From Streptomyces sioyaensis (GTDB lineage Bacteria; Actinomycetota; Actinomycetes; Streptomycetales; Streptomycetaceae), in NCBI RefSeq assembly GCF_004122735.1, contig NZ_SDIF01000011.1:1-64000 (forward strand): a stretch of DNA of 64,000 nt, given 5' to 3'. Under the pieces are notes generated by a model. It ran no database searches. It saw only the letters and a program-made list of their open reading frames with translations, and was not told the origin of the DNA. The position numbers and the translations under genes were made by a program. This document shows, piece after piece, positions 53,846 to 63,133 of this stretch (position 1 is its first letter; each line of letters starts with the position of its first letter).

Positions 53846-54160
53846 ATGGCACAGGCAAGGACCCAGCGCAATCTGCTCTCGCTTCTCAACAGCGACGGCA
53901 AGGACCATCCCGTCGAGAACACCCTCGCCCTCGTGACCATCGTGCTCGGCGCGATCGCCGTCTTCACCACGCTCTCTCCCAGCCTGCACCTCATCAGTTC
54001 CTGGGTCGGTCTGATCGGCATCGGTACCGGCCTCTGGGGCCAGTTCATCTCCTCGACGACAGGCGAACGCTTCCTGTTGATCATCGGCCTCGGAGCCTCG
54101 GCCGTCGGCTTCTATCTGGGCGTGGCGCACGGCGGCCTTTTCGGCGGCGTCATCGGCTAG
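53846..54160 (+). CDS. small hypothetical membrane protein
   Basis: A 104-residue protein of unknown family with three hydrophobic helices (about 27-46, 50-68, 74-98) after a polar N-terminus. The ATG has GGAGGTG upstream, and its codon use is like its neighbours, so it is a real gene. It precedes femX on the same strand. Confidence 0.8.
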   Translation: MAQARTQRNLLSLLNSDGKDHPVENTLALVTIVLGAIAVFTTLSPSLHLISSWVGLIGIGTGLWGQFISSTTGERFLLIIGLGASAVGFYLGVAHGGLFGGVIG

Positions 54161-54305
54161 AGCCCGCCCGACGGGCCCCGCGACGATGCGGCATATAGGG
54201 CCCGCGCAGGTACGGCCCAGACGGGGCGCTCCACGGTCACAGTAGGCTTCGGCGCGAGAGCCGGAGCCCCGACCATGGGGACACACCTGCCGAGGAGCGC
54301 CCCGC

Positions 54306-55424
54306 ATGAGCCTGACCCTGAGGACCATCAGCCGAGAGCAGCATCTGGCGTATATCCAGAGCCTGCCGGCGGCAAGCCACATGCAGGTTCCGGCCTGGGC
54401 GGACGTCAAGGCCGAATGGCGGTCGGAGAGCCTGGGCTGGTTCGACGCGAGCGGCGAGATGGTCGGCGCGGGTCTGGTGCTCTACCGCCAGGTCCCCAAG
54501 GTCAAGCTCTACCTGGCGTACCTCCCCGAGGGACCGGTCATCAACTGGCACTCGCCGAACCTGGAGGACTGGCTGCAGCCGATGCTGAAGCATCTCAAGC
54601 AGCAGGGTGCCTTCACCGTGAAGATGGGCCCGCCGGTGATCATCCGCCGCTGGGACGCCCAGGCGATCAAGGCCGGCATCCAGAACCCGGATGTGAAGCG
54701 TCTGCGGGACGTCGAGGCGACGCACATCGAGCCGCGCGCCTTCGAGGTGGCCGACAAGCTGCGCCGCATGGGCTGGCAGCAGGGCGAGGACGGCGGCGCC
54801 GGTTTCGCCGACGTACAGCCCCGCTACGTCTTCCAGGTGCCGCTGGCCGACCGCTCGCTGGAGGAGGTCCACAAGGGCTTCAACCAGCTGTGGCGCCGCA
54901 ACATCAAGAAGGCCGAGAAGGCCGGCGTCGAGGTCGTCCAGGGCGGATACGAGGACCTGGCCGAATGGCAGCGCCTCTACGAGATCACCGCGGTCCGTGA
55001 CCAGTTCCGGCCGCGGCCGCTCAGCTACTTCCAGCGCATGTGGACGGCCCTCAATTCCGAGGATCCCAATCGCATGCGGCTCTACTTCGCGCGCCACGAC
55101 GGCGTGAACCTTTCCGCGGCGACGATGCTCGTCGTCGGCGGGCACGTCTGGTACTCCTACGGCGCCTCGGACAACATCGGCCGTGAGGTCCGCCCCTCGA
55201 ACGCGATGCAGTGGCGGATGCTGCAGGACGCCTATGCGCTCGGCGCCTCGGTCTACGACCTCCGCGGCATCAGCGATTCGCTGGACGAAAACGACCACCT
55301 CTTCGGCCTGATCCAGTTCAAGGTCGGCACAGGCGGGCAGGCAGCGGAGTACCTCGGTGAGTGGGACTTCCCGCTCAACAAGCTTCTGCACAAGGCGTTC
55401 GATATGTACATGGCACGCCGCTGA
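54306..55424 (+). CDS. femX: peptidoglycan cross-bridge glycyltransferase FemX
   Basis: A 372-residue FemABX-family aminoacyltransferase that uses glycyl-tRNA to add the first glycine to lipid II. Two GNAT-like lobes are present, with the family motif RRNIKKAEKAGVEV (about 199-212) and FGLIQFKVGTGG near the C-terminus. Streptomyces has LL-DAP-glycine bridges, so a single Fem protein is expected. The alanine racemase-like gene follows 66 bp later and a class A PBP gene is 3 kb away, indicating a cell-wall cluster. Confidence 0.93.
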   Translation: MSLTLRTISREQHLAYIQSLPAASHMQVPAWADVKAEWRSESLGWFDASGEMVGAGLVLYRQVPKVKLYLAYLPEGPVINWHSPNLEDWLQPMLKHLKQQGAFTVKMGPPVIIRRWDAQAIKAGIQNPDVKRLRDVEATHIEPRAFEVADKLRRMGWQQGEDGGAGFADVQPRYVFQVPLADRSLEEVHKGFNQLWRRNIKKAEKAGVEVVQGGYEDLAEWQRLYEITAVRDQFRPRPLSYFQRMWTALNSEDPNRMRLYFARHDGVNLSAATMLVVGGHVWYSYGASDNIGREVRPSNAMQWRMLQDAYALGASVYDLRGISDSLDENDHLFGLIQFKVGTGGQAAEYLGEWDFPLNKLLHKAFDMYMARR

Positions 55425-55490
55425 TCCGCTTCACCGCACCGTTCGTACTCCTGACACACCGCAGCCACGAGAAAGGTTCCGGGCCCGGCC

Positions 55491-56522
55491 ATGGCGCTCA
55501 CCCTCTACGTCGACACCGCGCGCTGGCGGGCGCATCAGCAGAGCGTTCTCCAGCAGTTCCCCGGGCTCGTCCCGGTCTGCAAGGGCAACGGCTACGGCTT
55601 CGGCCATGAGCGCCTCGCCGACGAGGCGACCCGCCTGGGTGCCGACATCCTCGCGGTCGGGACCACCTACGAGGCGGCCCGTATCAAGGACTTCTTCAGC
55701 GGCGACCTGCTCGTCCTGACGCCGTTCCGACACGGCGAGGAGCCGGTGCCGCTGCCCGACCGGGCGATCCGCTCGGTCTCCTCCGTCGAGGGCGTCGGTG
55801 GCCTGGTCGGCGCCCGCGTGGTCATCGAGGTCATGAGCAGCATGAAGCGCCATGGCGTCAAGCCGGAGGACCTGCCGAAGCTGGCCACGGCCATCGAGGA
55901 CATCCGGCTCGAGGGCTTCGCGCTCCACCTGCCGCTGGACCGCACCGACGGGTCCGATGCGGTCGAGGAGGTCATCGGCTGGATGGACCGTCTCCGCGCG
56001 GCCCGCCTCCCCCTGCACACCATGTTCGTCAGCCACCTCAAGGCCGATGAACTCGCCCGTCTCCAGCAGCAGTTCCCGCAGACGCGGTTCCGCGCGCGGA
56101 TCGGTACCCGGCTGTGGCTGGGCGACCACGAGGCCACCGAGTACCGCGGTTCGGTGCTCGACGTCACCCGGATCGCCAAGGGCGAGCGCTTCGGCTACCG
56201 CCAGCAGAAGGCGGCCTCCGACGGTTACCTGGTCGTGGTGGCCGGCGGCACCTCGCACGGTGTCGGCCTGGAATCACCCAAGGCTCTGCACGGGGTGATG
56301 CCGCGTGCCAAGGGCGTGGCGCGGGCCGGCCTGGCCACCGTCAACCGCAATCTCGCGCCCTATGTGTGGGCCGGGAAGCAGCGCTGGTTCGCGGAGCCCC
56401 CGCACATGCAGGTGTCGATCCTGTTCGTGCCGGGCGATGCCCCACAGCCGCAGGTCGGCGAGGAGCTCGTGGCCCATCTGCGGCACACCACCACGCAGTA
56501 CGACCGCCTCGTGGACCGCTGA
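55491..56522 (+). CDS. alanine racemase-like PLP protein
   Basis: A 343-residue fold-type III PLP protein. The catalytic-lysine motif VCKGNGYGFGH (Lys31) matches the alanine racemase KANAYGxG loop with substitutions. The C-terminal domain is shorter than in Alr and lacks a clear match to the catalytic-tyrosine motif, so racemase activity is not assured. Context with femX suggests a peptidoglycan role such as D-alanine supply or another racemase. Streptomyces has a canonical alr elsewhere. Confidence 0.8.
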   Translation: MALTLYVDTARWRAHQQSVLQQFPGLVPVCKGNGYGFGHERLADEATRLGADILAVGTTYEAARIKDFFSGDLLVLTPFRHGEEPVPLPDRAIRSVSSVEGVGGLVGARVVIEVMSSMKRHGVKPEDLPKLATAIEDIRLEGFALHLPLDRTDGSDAVEEVIGWMDRLRAARLPLHTMFVSHLKADELARLQQQFPQTRFRARIGTRLWLGDHEATEYRGSVLDVTRIAKGERFGYRQQKAASDGYLVVVAGGTSHGVGLESPKALHGVMPRAKGVARAGLATVNRNLAPYVWAGKQRWFAEPPHMQVSILFVPGDAPQPQVGEELVAHLRHTTTQYDRLVDR

Positions 56523-56547
56523 GCCGTCCCAGACCCCGCCCGGACAG

Positions 56548-56596
56548 ACCGAGGGCCCGGTGCCGCAGACATTCCCTGCGGCACCGGGCCCTCGGT
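56548..56596. terminator. strong bidirectional terminator
   Basis: A perfect 21-bp stem (56548-56568 with 56576-56596) around a 7-base loop, between the alanine racemase-like gene and the convergent GT87 gene. Confidence 0.92.
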
Positions 56597-56615
56597 GCAC
56601 CACGCCGGTGCCGGC

Positions 56616-58097
56616 TCATTCCCGTACGACGCCCCAGCGCACCCGTGGCGCCGCCTCGAACTGCATCGCGTGCCGCGGCTGGTGGTGGCTCCTGCCGAGC
56701 ACGAACACATCAGGACTGTGGTCCAGGACTCCGCCCGAGGGGTCGTCGTCCCCGTCCCTGCGGACCACGTCGCGCTCCGGCAGCCAGATGTCCCGTACCA
56801 CCACGGCACACAGGTAGAGGGTGCCCAAGAGGTGCAGGGCGATGGCCAGTTGGTATCCCTCCGTGGGGAGCCCCTGGTGCTTGTCGCCGTTTCCTGTGTA
56901 GGCGAGGTACATCCAGATCCCCAGGAAGTACATGACCTCGCAGGCCTGCCAGATCAGGAAGTCCCGCCAGCGCGGCCGGGCCAGCGCGGCGAGTGGGGTC
57001 AGCCACAGGACGTACTGCGGCGAGTAGACCTTGTTGGTGAGGATGAACAGCGCAACGACGAGGAACGCCAGCTGGGCGAAGCGCGGCCGGCGCGGCGCAT
57101 AAAGGGCCAGCAGGCCGATGGCACCGCAGCCGAGGATCATCAGCAGGGTGGCGTAGGTATTGGCGTTCTCCAGGGGATTCCCGGTGCGCTGCGAGATCAG
57201 CAGCCAGACCGATCCGAAGTCGATGGGCCGTTCCTGGCTGAACGTGTAGAACTTCGCCCAGCCTTCCCGGATGTGGAATCCCGCGGCATCATGCGTGATC
57301 ATCACCGGGAGATTCACCACCAGCCAGGACACCAGGGCACCGGCCACCGCCTTCCGGTAGGCGCGCCAGGCTCCCGCGCGCCAGCACAGCACCAGCAGCG
57401 GGCCCAGCAGCAGTACCGGATACAGCTTCGCCGCGGTGGCCAGCCCGATGAGGACACCGGCCGCCAGCGGCCGGCTGCGTGACCACATCAGCATCCCGGC
57501 AGCGGTCAGGGCGATCGCGAGGAGATCCCAGTTGATAGTGGCGGTGAGGGCGGCGGCGGGCGCCAGGGCGACCAGGAGGCCGTCCCAGGGGCGCCGCCGG
57601 TGGGTGCGGGTCACGCACACGGCGATCACGGCGGCGCAGATCATCAGCATGCCGGCGTTGACCAGCCAGTAGATCTGTTCGCGCTGCTGAATGCCACCTG
57701 CGTGCGGCGTCATCCAGGAGGCCACCTCCATGAAGACACCGGTGAGCACCGGGTACTCGAGATACTCCATATCGCCGGGCAGCCGGTCGAAGTACGGGAT
57801 CAGCCCCTCGGCAAAGCCCCGCCCCGCATAGAGGTGGGGGATGTCGGAGTAGCAGGCGTGGGTGTACTGGCTGGTGGCCCCGAAGAACCAGCCGCCGTTG
57901 TAGCACGGCAGCTTCTGCACCATGCCGAGCGCGAACATGCCGATGGCCACGAGCGCGATGACCCGGACCGGCGTCAGCCAACTCGTTCCGAGCAGCGCGT
58001 GCCGGCCGATCGGCCCTCCGATCAGCTCGCTGCCGGCCGCCGCCACCTCATCCCGCTTCGTCGGCCGCACCGACTCGTCCCGTCGCACGCTCGTCAT
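56616..58097 (-). CDS. GT87 family membrane glycosyltransferase
   Basis: A 493-residue polytopic GT-C glycosyltransferase of family 87 (DUF2029; PimE-like mannosyltransferases). About ten hydrophobic helices follow a 50-residue cytoplasmic N-terminus; an early extracytoplasmic loop carries YFDRLPGDMEYLEYPVLTG. The family uses polyprenyl-phosphate mannose or arabinose at the outer membrane face. ATG 58097 is preferred over the frame to 58196 (which would begin with parS codons), because a terminator hairpin lies between. The substrate is unknown. Confidence 0.88.
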   Translation of the reverse strand: MTSVRRDESVRPTKRDEVAAAGSELIGGPIGRHALLGTSWLTPVRVIALVAIGMFALGMVQKLPCYNGGWFFGATSQYTHACYSDIPHLYAGRGFAEGLIPYFDRLPGDMEYLEYPVLTGVFMEVASWMTPHAGGIQQREQIYWLVNAGMLMICAAVIAVCVTRTHRRRPWDGLLVALAPAAALTATINWDLLAIALTAAGMLMWSRSRPLAAGVLIGLATAAKLYPVLLLGPLLVLCWRAGAWRAYRKAVAGALVSWLVVNLPVMITHDAAGFHIREGWAKFYTFSQERPIDFGSVWLLISQRTGNPLENANTYATLLMILGCGAIGLLALYAPRRPRFAQLAFLVVALFILTNKVYSPQYVLWLTPLAALARPRWRDFLIWQACEVMYFLGIWMYLAYTGNGDKHQGLPTEGYQLAIALHLLGTLYLCAVVVRDIWLPERDVVRRDGDDDPSGGVLDHSPDVFVLGRSHHQPRHAMQFEAAPRVRWGVVRE

Positions 58098-58134
58098 GGC
58101 CCCATCCTGCCGTACGGCCGTGGACGGAAAACGG

Positions 58135-58171
58135 CGAAGCCCCCGCCCGGACAATCCAGGCGGGGGCTTCG
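58135..58171 (-). terminator. terminator of the penicillin-binding protein gene
   Basis: CGAAGCCCCCGCC (58135-58147) pairs perfectly with 58159-58171, followed on the minus strand by GTTTTCC. Confidence 0.85.
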
Positions 58172-58180
58172 TGGCTCCAT

Positions 58181-58194
58181 GTTTCACGTGAAAC
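58181..58194. other. parS site 8
   Basis: GTTTCACGTGAAAC, perfect consensus, downstream of the class A PBP gene, 21 bp from site 9. Confidence 0.93.
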
Positions 58195-58201
58195 ATTCAG
58201 C

Positions 58202-58215
58202 GTTTCACGTGAAAC
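58202..58215. other. parS site 9
   Basis: GTTTCACGTGAAAC, perfect consensus, tandem with site 8; 13 bp beyond the PBP stop codon. Confidence 0.93.
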
Positions 58216-58227
58216 GGTCGGTGCTCG

Positions 58228-60885
58228 TCAACCGGTCGGGCCACCGAACCAGCCGCCACCACCGGTTGCGTCCGTCGGGGCAGGCGTCGGACTGGTGCCT
58301 CCGGTGCCACCGCCCGGACCACCAGGTCCGCCCGTTCCTCCTCCGTTGCCTCCGCCGCTACTGGCACCACCGCTGTTCTTGCAGTTGATGTCCCAGGGGG
58401 AGCAGGACTGCGACGGGCTCGGGCTGGGAGAGTTCGTCGGGGGAGCGGACTCGCTGGGAGTCTCCGACGGAGTGTTCGACGGCGTGTCCGACGGCGTGGG
58501 GGTCGGCTTCGGAGTCGGCATGCCGTCCTCGTCCACCCGGTCCCCGATGGGCGTGGCGGGCTGGAAGTCCTCCGGGGTGACGCCCTTCATCGCCTGCAGC
58601 ATGTACTCGGTCCACACCTCGGTGGGCAGCGCACCACCGTGGATCGAGTCGAAGCCACCGACACCGTTCATGGACAGCTGACGGGGGTTCTGCGCGTCCT
58701 CACGGAACATCGACACGGCCGTCGACAGCTGCTTGGTGTAGCCGACGAACCAGGCCGACTTGTTCTGGTCGGTGGTACCGGTCTTGCCCGCTGCCGGCAT
58801 GTTCAGCTTCTTGGCTTCCGTCGCGGTGCCGTTCTGGATGACGTTCTTCAGCACCTTGGTCACGTTGTTGGCGATGTTGGCGTCCATCCCCGTCTCGGAC
58901 TTGGGCTTGTCGAAGCCCGGCAGGTCCTCGCCCTCGAACGTCACCTTGGTCACCGAATACGGCTCGACCTTCGTGCCCGACTCGGCAAACGTGGCGTAGG
59001 CGTCGGCCATCCGGATCGCGCTCGGCGTGGAGGTGCCCAGCGCGAAGGACGGGTTCAGGTTCTTGTCGAAACTGGCCGGCGCAATGCCCGCCGACTGCGC
59101 CATGTCCCGGACCTTGCTCATCCCGACATCCATGCCGAGCTGCACGAAGGGGGTGTTGACGGACTGCTCCATCGCCTTGGTCAAGGGGATGTAGCCCCAG
59201 GGGTGGTTGCTCTCGTTCTCCTGATAGAAGACCGAGTTGTCCCGCTTCCGGACGAAGTTACCCTCAGCGTCCTTCACCTTGAGGTGGTCATTGCCGTTGT
59301 ACCGGCTGTCCGGCGAGATCGGCTGACCCTCGCTCTTGGCCGTTCCGTACTTCATCGCCGCAGCGAGCACGAACGGCTTCCAGGTCGAGCCGACCGGCAC
59401 ACCGAAGGTATCGGCGTTGTTGCTGAAGTGCCCCTTGTCGTAGCCCTCACCGCCGTACAGGGCGACGATCTTGCCGTCTCCCGGTACCACCGAGGCGCCA
59501 CCGAACTGGACGTATTTGTCCTTCGCGCGCTTCTTGGGGTCGATGTACCGCTTGTCGACCTTCTTGACCGCGGTCTCGAGCTGATTGGTCCGCTTCTCGT
59601 CGAAGGTCGTCCGGATCGTGTAGCCGCCCTTGTCGAACTGCGCCTCACTGAGCCCGGAGTGCTTCAGCACATACTTCTTCGCGGTGTCCATCATGTAGCC
59701 GATCTGACCGCTCTTGCTGGCCACCGGCTTCGGCAGCTTCGGCTTGGGGAACTTCCCCCGGTACGAGTCCCGCTGCGCCTTCGACATGAGGTGATTGGCG
59801 ACCTCGCGGTCGAGGATCCAGGACCAGCGCGCCTCGGCACGCTTGGTGTTCGCCGCCCGGGTGGCTCCCGGACTGGTACCACCCGCGGGGTCATACAGAT
59901 CCGCACCCTTGAGCACCGTGGCCAGGAAGGCACTCTGGTCCGGCTTCAGCTTGGCGGCGTCCACGCCGTAGTACGCCTGAGCCGCGGCCTGGATGCCGTA
60001 GGCACCGCGTCCGTAGTAGCTCGTGTTGAGGTACCCCTGGAGGATCTGGTCCTTGTTCTTCGACCAGCCGACCTTGATCGCGATGAACAGTTCCTTGAAC
60101 TTGCGGTCGATGGTCTGCTGCTGGCTCAGCATCGCGTTCTTCACGTACTGCTGGGTGATCGTCGATCCGCCCTGGGTCTCGCCACCCTTGGCCATGTTGA
60201 ACACGGCGCGCGCGATACCCATCGGGTCCACGCCCGAGTCCGTCCGGAACGAGGCATTCTCCGCGGAGATTGCCGCATTCTGCATCGAACGCGGAATTTC
60301 ATTGATCGTGACGTTTTGCCGGTTTGTCTCACCGTCGCGAGCCATGACCTTGCCATTGGCCCAGAGATAGACATTGTTCTGCGACTTGGCCGCCAGGCTC
60401 TCGTCGGGAACGTGCACCACGGCCAGCGCGACTCCGGAAACGCCGACGATCAGCCCTATGAAACCGACGCACAGACTGGCGACCTGTTTCCAGGACGGCA
60501 CAAAGCGTCGCCAGCCGCTGCGGTTGGCGCGCGGGTAATCGATCAGACGCTTCTTGGCAGGCTTTCCGCTGCCGCGACCGCGGCCTCCCTCGGGGCCGCC
60601 GCCACCACCGCGCCGGCCTCCGCCACCGCGGCCGCCGGCTCCGGCACCGGAGCCCATCCCAGCAGACTCGGGCGCCCTGCGGCGGCCGCTGCGCTGAGCG
60701 GCTCTGCGGGCCTCGGCACGCCCACCCTGCCGCGGCTCGTCGCCGTACGACTCGGAGGGGGAGGCAGGGCCGGCAGCGGAGCCACGCGAAGGGGCGCCAC
60801 GACGCCCTGGTGGCTGTGCGGCGCGTCGGGCCGCGGCACGTCCGCCACTCTGCGGCTGTGGCGGTTTGCGACGGTGCTCGCTCAT
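58228..60885 (-). CDS. class A penicillin-binding protein (bifunctional transglycosylase/transpeptidase)
   Basis: An 885-residue cell-wall synthase. An N-terminal Arg/Gly/Ala-rich cytoplasmic region (about 1-120) is followed by one transmembrane helix (about 133-156), then a GT51 domain whose catalytic glutamate lies in ISAENASFRTDSG, a variant of EDxxFxxHxG, with QGGSTITQQYVKN. The transpeptidase has SxxK as STWK, SxN as SVN and KTGTT. A C-terminal Pro/Ser/Thr- and Gly-rich tail ends it. It polymerises and cross-links peptidoglycan outside the membrane, fitting with the neighbouring femX. ATG 60885 is the annotated start; a 360-bp divergent spacer lies upstream. Confidence 0.95.
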   Translation of the reverse strand: MSEHRRKPPQPQSGGRAAARRAAQPPGRRGAPSRGSAAGPASPSESYGDEPRQGGRAEARRAAQRSGRRRAPESAGMGSGAGAGGRGGGGRRGGGGGPEGGRGRGSGKPAKKRLIDYPRANRSGWRRFVPSWKQVASLCVGFIGLIVGVSGVALAVVHVPDESLAAKSQNNVYLWANGKVMARDGETNRQNVTINEIPRSMQNAAISAENASFRTDSGVDPMGIARAVFNMAKGGETQGGSTITQQYVKNAMLSQQQTIDRKFKELFIAIKVGWSKNKDQILQGYLNTSYYGRGAYGIQAAAQAYYGVDAAKLKPDQSAFLATVLKGADLYDPAGGTSPGATRAANTKRAEARWSWILDREVANHLMSKAQRDSYRGKFPKPKLPKPVASKSGQIGYMMDTAKKYVLKHSGLSEAQFDKGGYTIRTTFDEKRTNQLETAVKKVDKRYIDPKKRAKDKYVQFGGASVVPGDGKIVALYGGEGYDKGHFSNNADTFGVPVGSTWKPFVLAAAMKYGTAKSEGQPISPDSRYNGNDHLKVKDAEGNFVRKRDNSVFYQENESNHPWGYIPLTKAMEQSVNTPFVQLGMDVGMSKVRDMAQSAGIAPASFDKNLNPSFALGTSTPSAIRMADAYATFAESGTKVEPYSVTKVTFEGEDLPGFDKPKSETGMDANIANNVTKVLKNVIQNGTATEAKKLNMPAAGKTGTTDQNKSAWFVGYTKQLSTAVSMFREDAQNPRQLSMNGVGGFDSIHGGALPTEVWTEYMLQAMKGVTPEDFQPATPIGDRVDEDGMPTPKPTPTPSDTPSNTPSETPSESAPPTNSPSPSPSQSCSPWDINCKNSGGASSGGGNGGGTGGPGGPGGGTGGTSPTPAPTDATGGGGWFGGPTG

Positions 60886-61245
60886 GGAACGAATACTCCT
60901 CGGGCAGGCGCGCTATCTCGTCGCCTGAAGGCGGCAGTTGTCTTCAGGTCCCCCCGATGCACGGCTCGCTCCTGAGGCGCGAACCGCAATACACCGAGGA
61001 CGGGGACGTCAGATATCGGCCCGCGGTTCCCGGCAGTCTGCATGCCGCACAGACTACGCACGTCCAAAACCTGCCCAGTGTTGAAATTCACTCCAAATCA
61101 GTCAGGTTGATTAGCACGATTCAGTGATGTGACGCCGTTCACCATCCCCCCTCTTGTTCCACCCAGGTGACCGTTCTATCGTCTGGATGTATCGAGTCGA
61201 TACATCAGCACGACATAAAGAAGGCACAGACCAGGGAGGTGGAGG
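60886..61245. other. 360-bp divergent spacer between the PBP and PadR genes
   Basis: No gene. The centre (61075-61135) is AT-rich and includes TTGAAA (61081-61086) and an inverted AATCA/TGATT pair (61096-61112), suitable for promoters in both directions. The PadR operator is at its right end. Confidence 0.6.
61187..61205. promoter_or_regulatory. palindromic operator of the PadR gene
   Basis: ATGTATCGAGTCGATACAT, a perfect 9-bp inverted repeat around one base, 41 bp before the PadR start. ATGT...ACAT half sites are typical of PadR operators, so autoregulation is likely; the inositol synthase downstream would be controlled with it if co-transcribed. Confidence 0.75.
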
Positions 61246-61926
61246 ATGAGCAGACGTTCCGGCATCCTCGAGTTCGCCGTCCTCGGCCTGCTCCGCGAGT
61301 CCCCGATGCACGGCTATGAGCTGCGGAAACGGCTCAACACCTCGCTCGGGGTCTTCCGTGCGTTCAGCTATGGCACCCTCTACCCCTGCCTCAAGGCGCT
61401 GGTCGCCAACGGCTGGCTCATCGAGGAGACGGACGGCGCCCCGGAGGCCGTACCGGCCGCGGCTCTGACAGGGCGCCGAGCCAAGATCGTCTACCGATTG
61501 ACCGCAGCGGGCAAAGAACACTTCGAGGAACTGCTCGGCCACTCCGGACCGGACGCGTGGGAGGACGAGCACTTCGGCGTCCGCTTCGCATTCTTCGGCC
61601 AGACGTCGCGGGACGTGCGGATGCGTGTGCTGGAAGGCCGCCGCAGCCGGCTGGAGGAGCGCCTCGAGCGGATGCACACCTCCCTGGCCAGGTCCCGCGA
61701 GCGGCTGGACGACTACACCCTCGAACTGCAGCGGCACGGCATGGAGTCCGTGGAGCGCGAAGTCCGTTGGCTGAACGAGCTCATCGAAAGTGAGCGTGCC
61801 GGGCGCGATCAGCGCGCACCGGATCCCGCAGCACAGGACAGCAAGCACCAGTCAAGAGATACGGGCGGCCTGCCCCGGCACCGGGGTGGTTCCCGGCCGG
61901 ATCCGTCCGATGACACCACCACATGA
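61246..61926 (+). CDS. PadR family transcriptional regulator
   Basis: A 226-residue PadR protein. The winged helix (about 1-90; [43 protein letters not shown]) is followed by a helical dimer domain (about 110-185) and a charged tail. The ATG has GGAGGTGGAGG upstream. It is followed by inositol-3-phosphate synthase after 46 bp on the same strand, suggesting co-transcription and possible control of inositol supply. Effector unknown. Confidence 0.92.
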   Translation: MSRRSGILEFAVLGLLRESPMHGYELRKRLNTSLGVFRAFSYGTLYPCLKALVANGWLIEETDGAPEAVPAAALTGRRAKIVYRLTAAGKEHFEELLGHSGPDAWEDEHFGVRFAFFGQTSRDVRMRVLEGRRSRLEERLERMHTSLARSRERLDDYTLELQRHGMESVEREVRWLNELIESERAGRDQRAPDPAAQDSKHQSRDTGGLPRHRGGSRPDPSDDTTT

Positions 61927-61972
61927 GGTTCCGTCGTGCGGAGCCTCATCGAGATCACAGGGAGCAACCGGA

Positions 61973-63055
61973 ATGGGTTCGGTTCGCGTAGCCATCGTCG
62001 GCGTGGGCAACTGCGCCGCCTCGCTGGTACAGGGCGTCGAGTACTACAAGGACGCCGACCCGAAGAGCCGCGTGCCCGGCCTCATGCACGTGCAGTTCGG
62101 CGACTACCACGTGCGTGACATCGAGTTCGTGGCCGCCTTCGACGTCGACGCCAAGAAGGTCGGGCTCGACCTCGCGGATGCCATCGGCGCCAGCGAGAAC
62201 AACACCGTCAAGATCTGCGATGTGCCGAACGCCGGCGTGACGGTCCAGCGCGGCCACACCCTCGACGGCCTGGGCAAGTACTACCGCCAGACCATCGAGG
62301 AGTCCGCCGAGACCCCGGTCGATGTCGTCCAGGTCCTCAAGGACAAGCAGGTCGACGTCCTGGTCTGCTACCTCCCCGTCGGCTCCGAGGACGCGGCGAA
62401 GTACTACGCCCAGTGCGCCATCGACGCCAAGGTCGCCTTCGTCAACGCCCTCCCGGTCTTCATCGCCGGCACCAAGGAGTGGGCGGACAAGTTCACCGAG
62501 GCCGGTGTCCCGATCGTCGGTGACGACATCAAGTCGCAGGTCGGCGCCACGATCACACACCGTGTGATGGCCAAGCTCTTCGAGGACCGGGGCGTCATCC
62601 TGGACCGCACGATGCAGCTGAACGTCGGCGGCAACATGGACTTCAAGAACATGCTCGAGCGCGAGCGCCTGGAGTCCAAGAAGATCTCCAAGACGCAGGC
62701 CGTCACCTCTCAGATCCGCGACCGTGAACTGGGCGAGGACAACGTCCACATCGGCCCCTCGGACTATGTGGCCTGGCTGGACGACCGCAAGTGGGCCTAC
62801 GTCCGGCTCGAGGGCCGTGCCTTCGGTGACGTCCCGCTGAACCTGGAGTACAAGCTCGAGGTCTGGGACTCCCCGAACTCCGCCGGAGTCATCATCGACG
62901 CCCTGCGCGCCGCGAAGATCGCCAAGGACCGGGGCATCGGTGGCCCGATCCTCTCCGCGTCCTCGTACTTCATGAAGTCGCCGCCGGTGCAGTACTTCGA
63001 CGACGAGGCGCGGGAGAACGTCGAGAAGTTCATCAGCGGCGAGGTCGAGCGCTGA
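61973..63055 (+). CDS. ino1: inositol-3-phosphate synthase
   Basis: A 360-residue NAD-dependent isomerase that converts glucose 6-phosphate to myo-inositol 3-phosphate, the first step to phosphatidylinositol and mycothiol in actinobacteria. Motifs include [16 protein letters not shown] (NAD site), [32 protein letters not shown] and [13 protein letters not shown]. Length is typical of actinobacterial MIPS. ATG 61973 has AGGGAG 7-9 bases upstream. A strong terminator follows. Confidence 0.96.
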   Translation: MGSVRVAIVGVGNCAASLVQGVEYYKDADPKSRVPGLMHVQFGDYHVRDIEFVAAFDVDAKKVGLDLADAIGASENNTVKICDVPNAGVTVQRGHTLDGLGKYYRQTIEESAETPVDVVQVLKDKQVDVLVCYLPVGSEDAAKYYAQCAIDAKVAFVNALPVFIAGTKEWADKFTEAGVPIVGDDIKSQVGATITHRVMAKLFEDRGVILDRTMQLNVGGNMDFKNMLERERLESKKISKTQAVTSQIRDRELGEDNVHIGPSDYVAWLDDRKWAYVRLEGRAFGDVPLNLEYKLEVWDSPNSAGVIIDALRAAKIAKDRGIGGPILSASSYFMKSPPVQYFDDEARENVEKFISGEVER

Positions 63056-63076
63056 GACGCCCGACGCACTCTCCCT

Positions 63077-63113
63077 CCGCAGGCCTCCGGGTATTCCACC
63101 CGGAGGCCTGCGG
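63077..63113 (+). terminator. terminator after ino1
   Basis: A perfect 16-bp stem, CCGCAGGCCTCCGGGT (63077-63092) with 63098-63113, around ATTCC, 21 bp after the ino1 stop. Confidence 0.9.
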
Positions 63114-63133
63114 GCTGTGTGAGGCTGTGCCTC

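Noticed and set aside
58098..58196. N-terminal extension of the GT87 frame beginning Met-Phe-His-Val-Lys
   Set aside because: The Met and next codons are a parS site and a PBP terminator lies inside the extension; the ATG at 58097 fits better.
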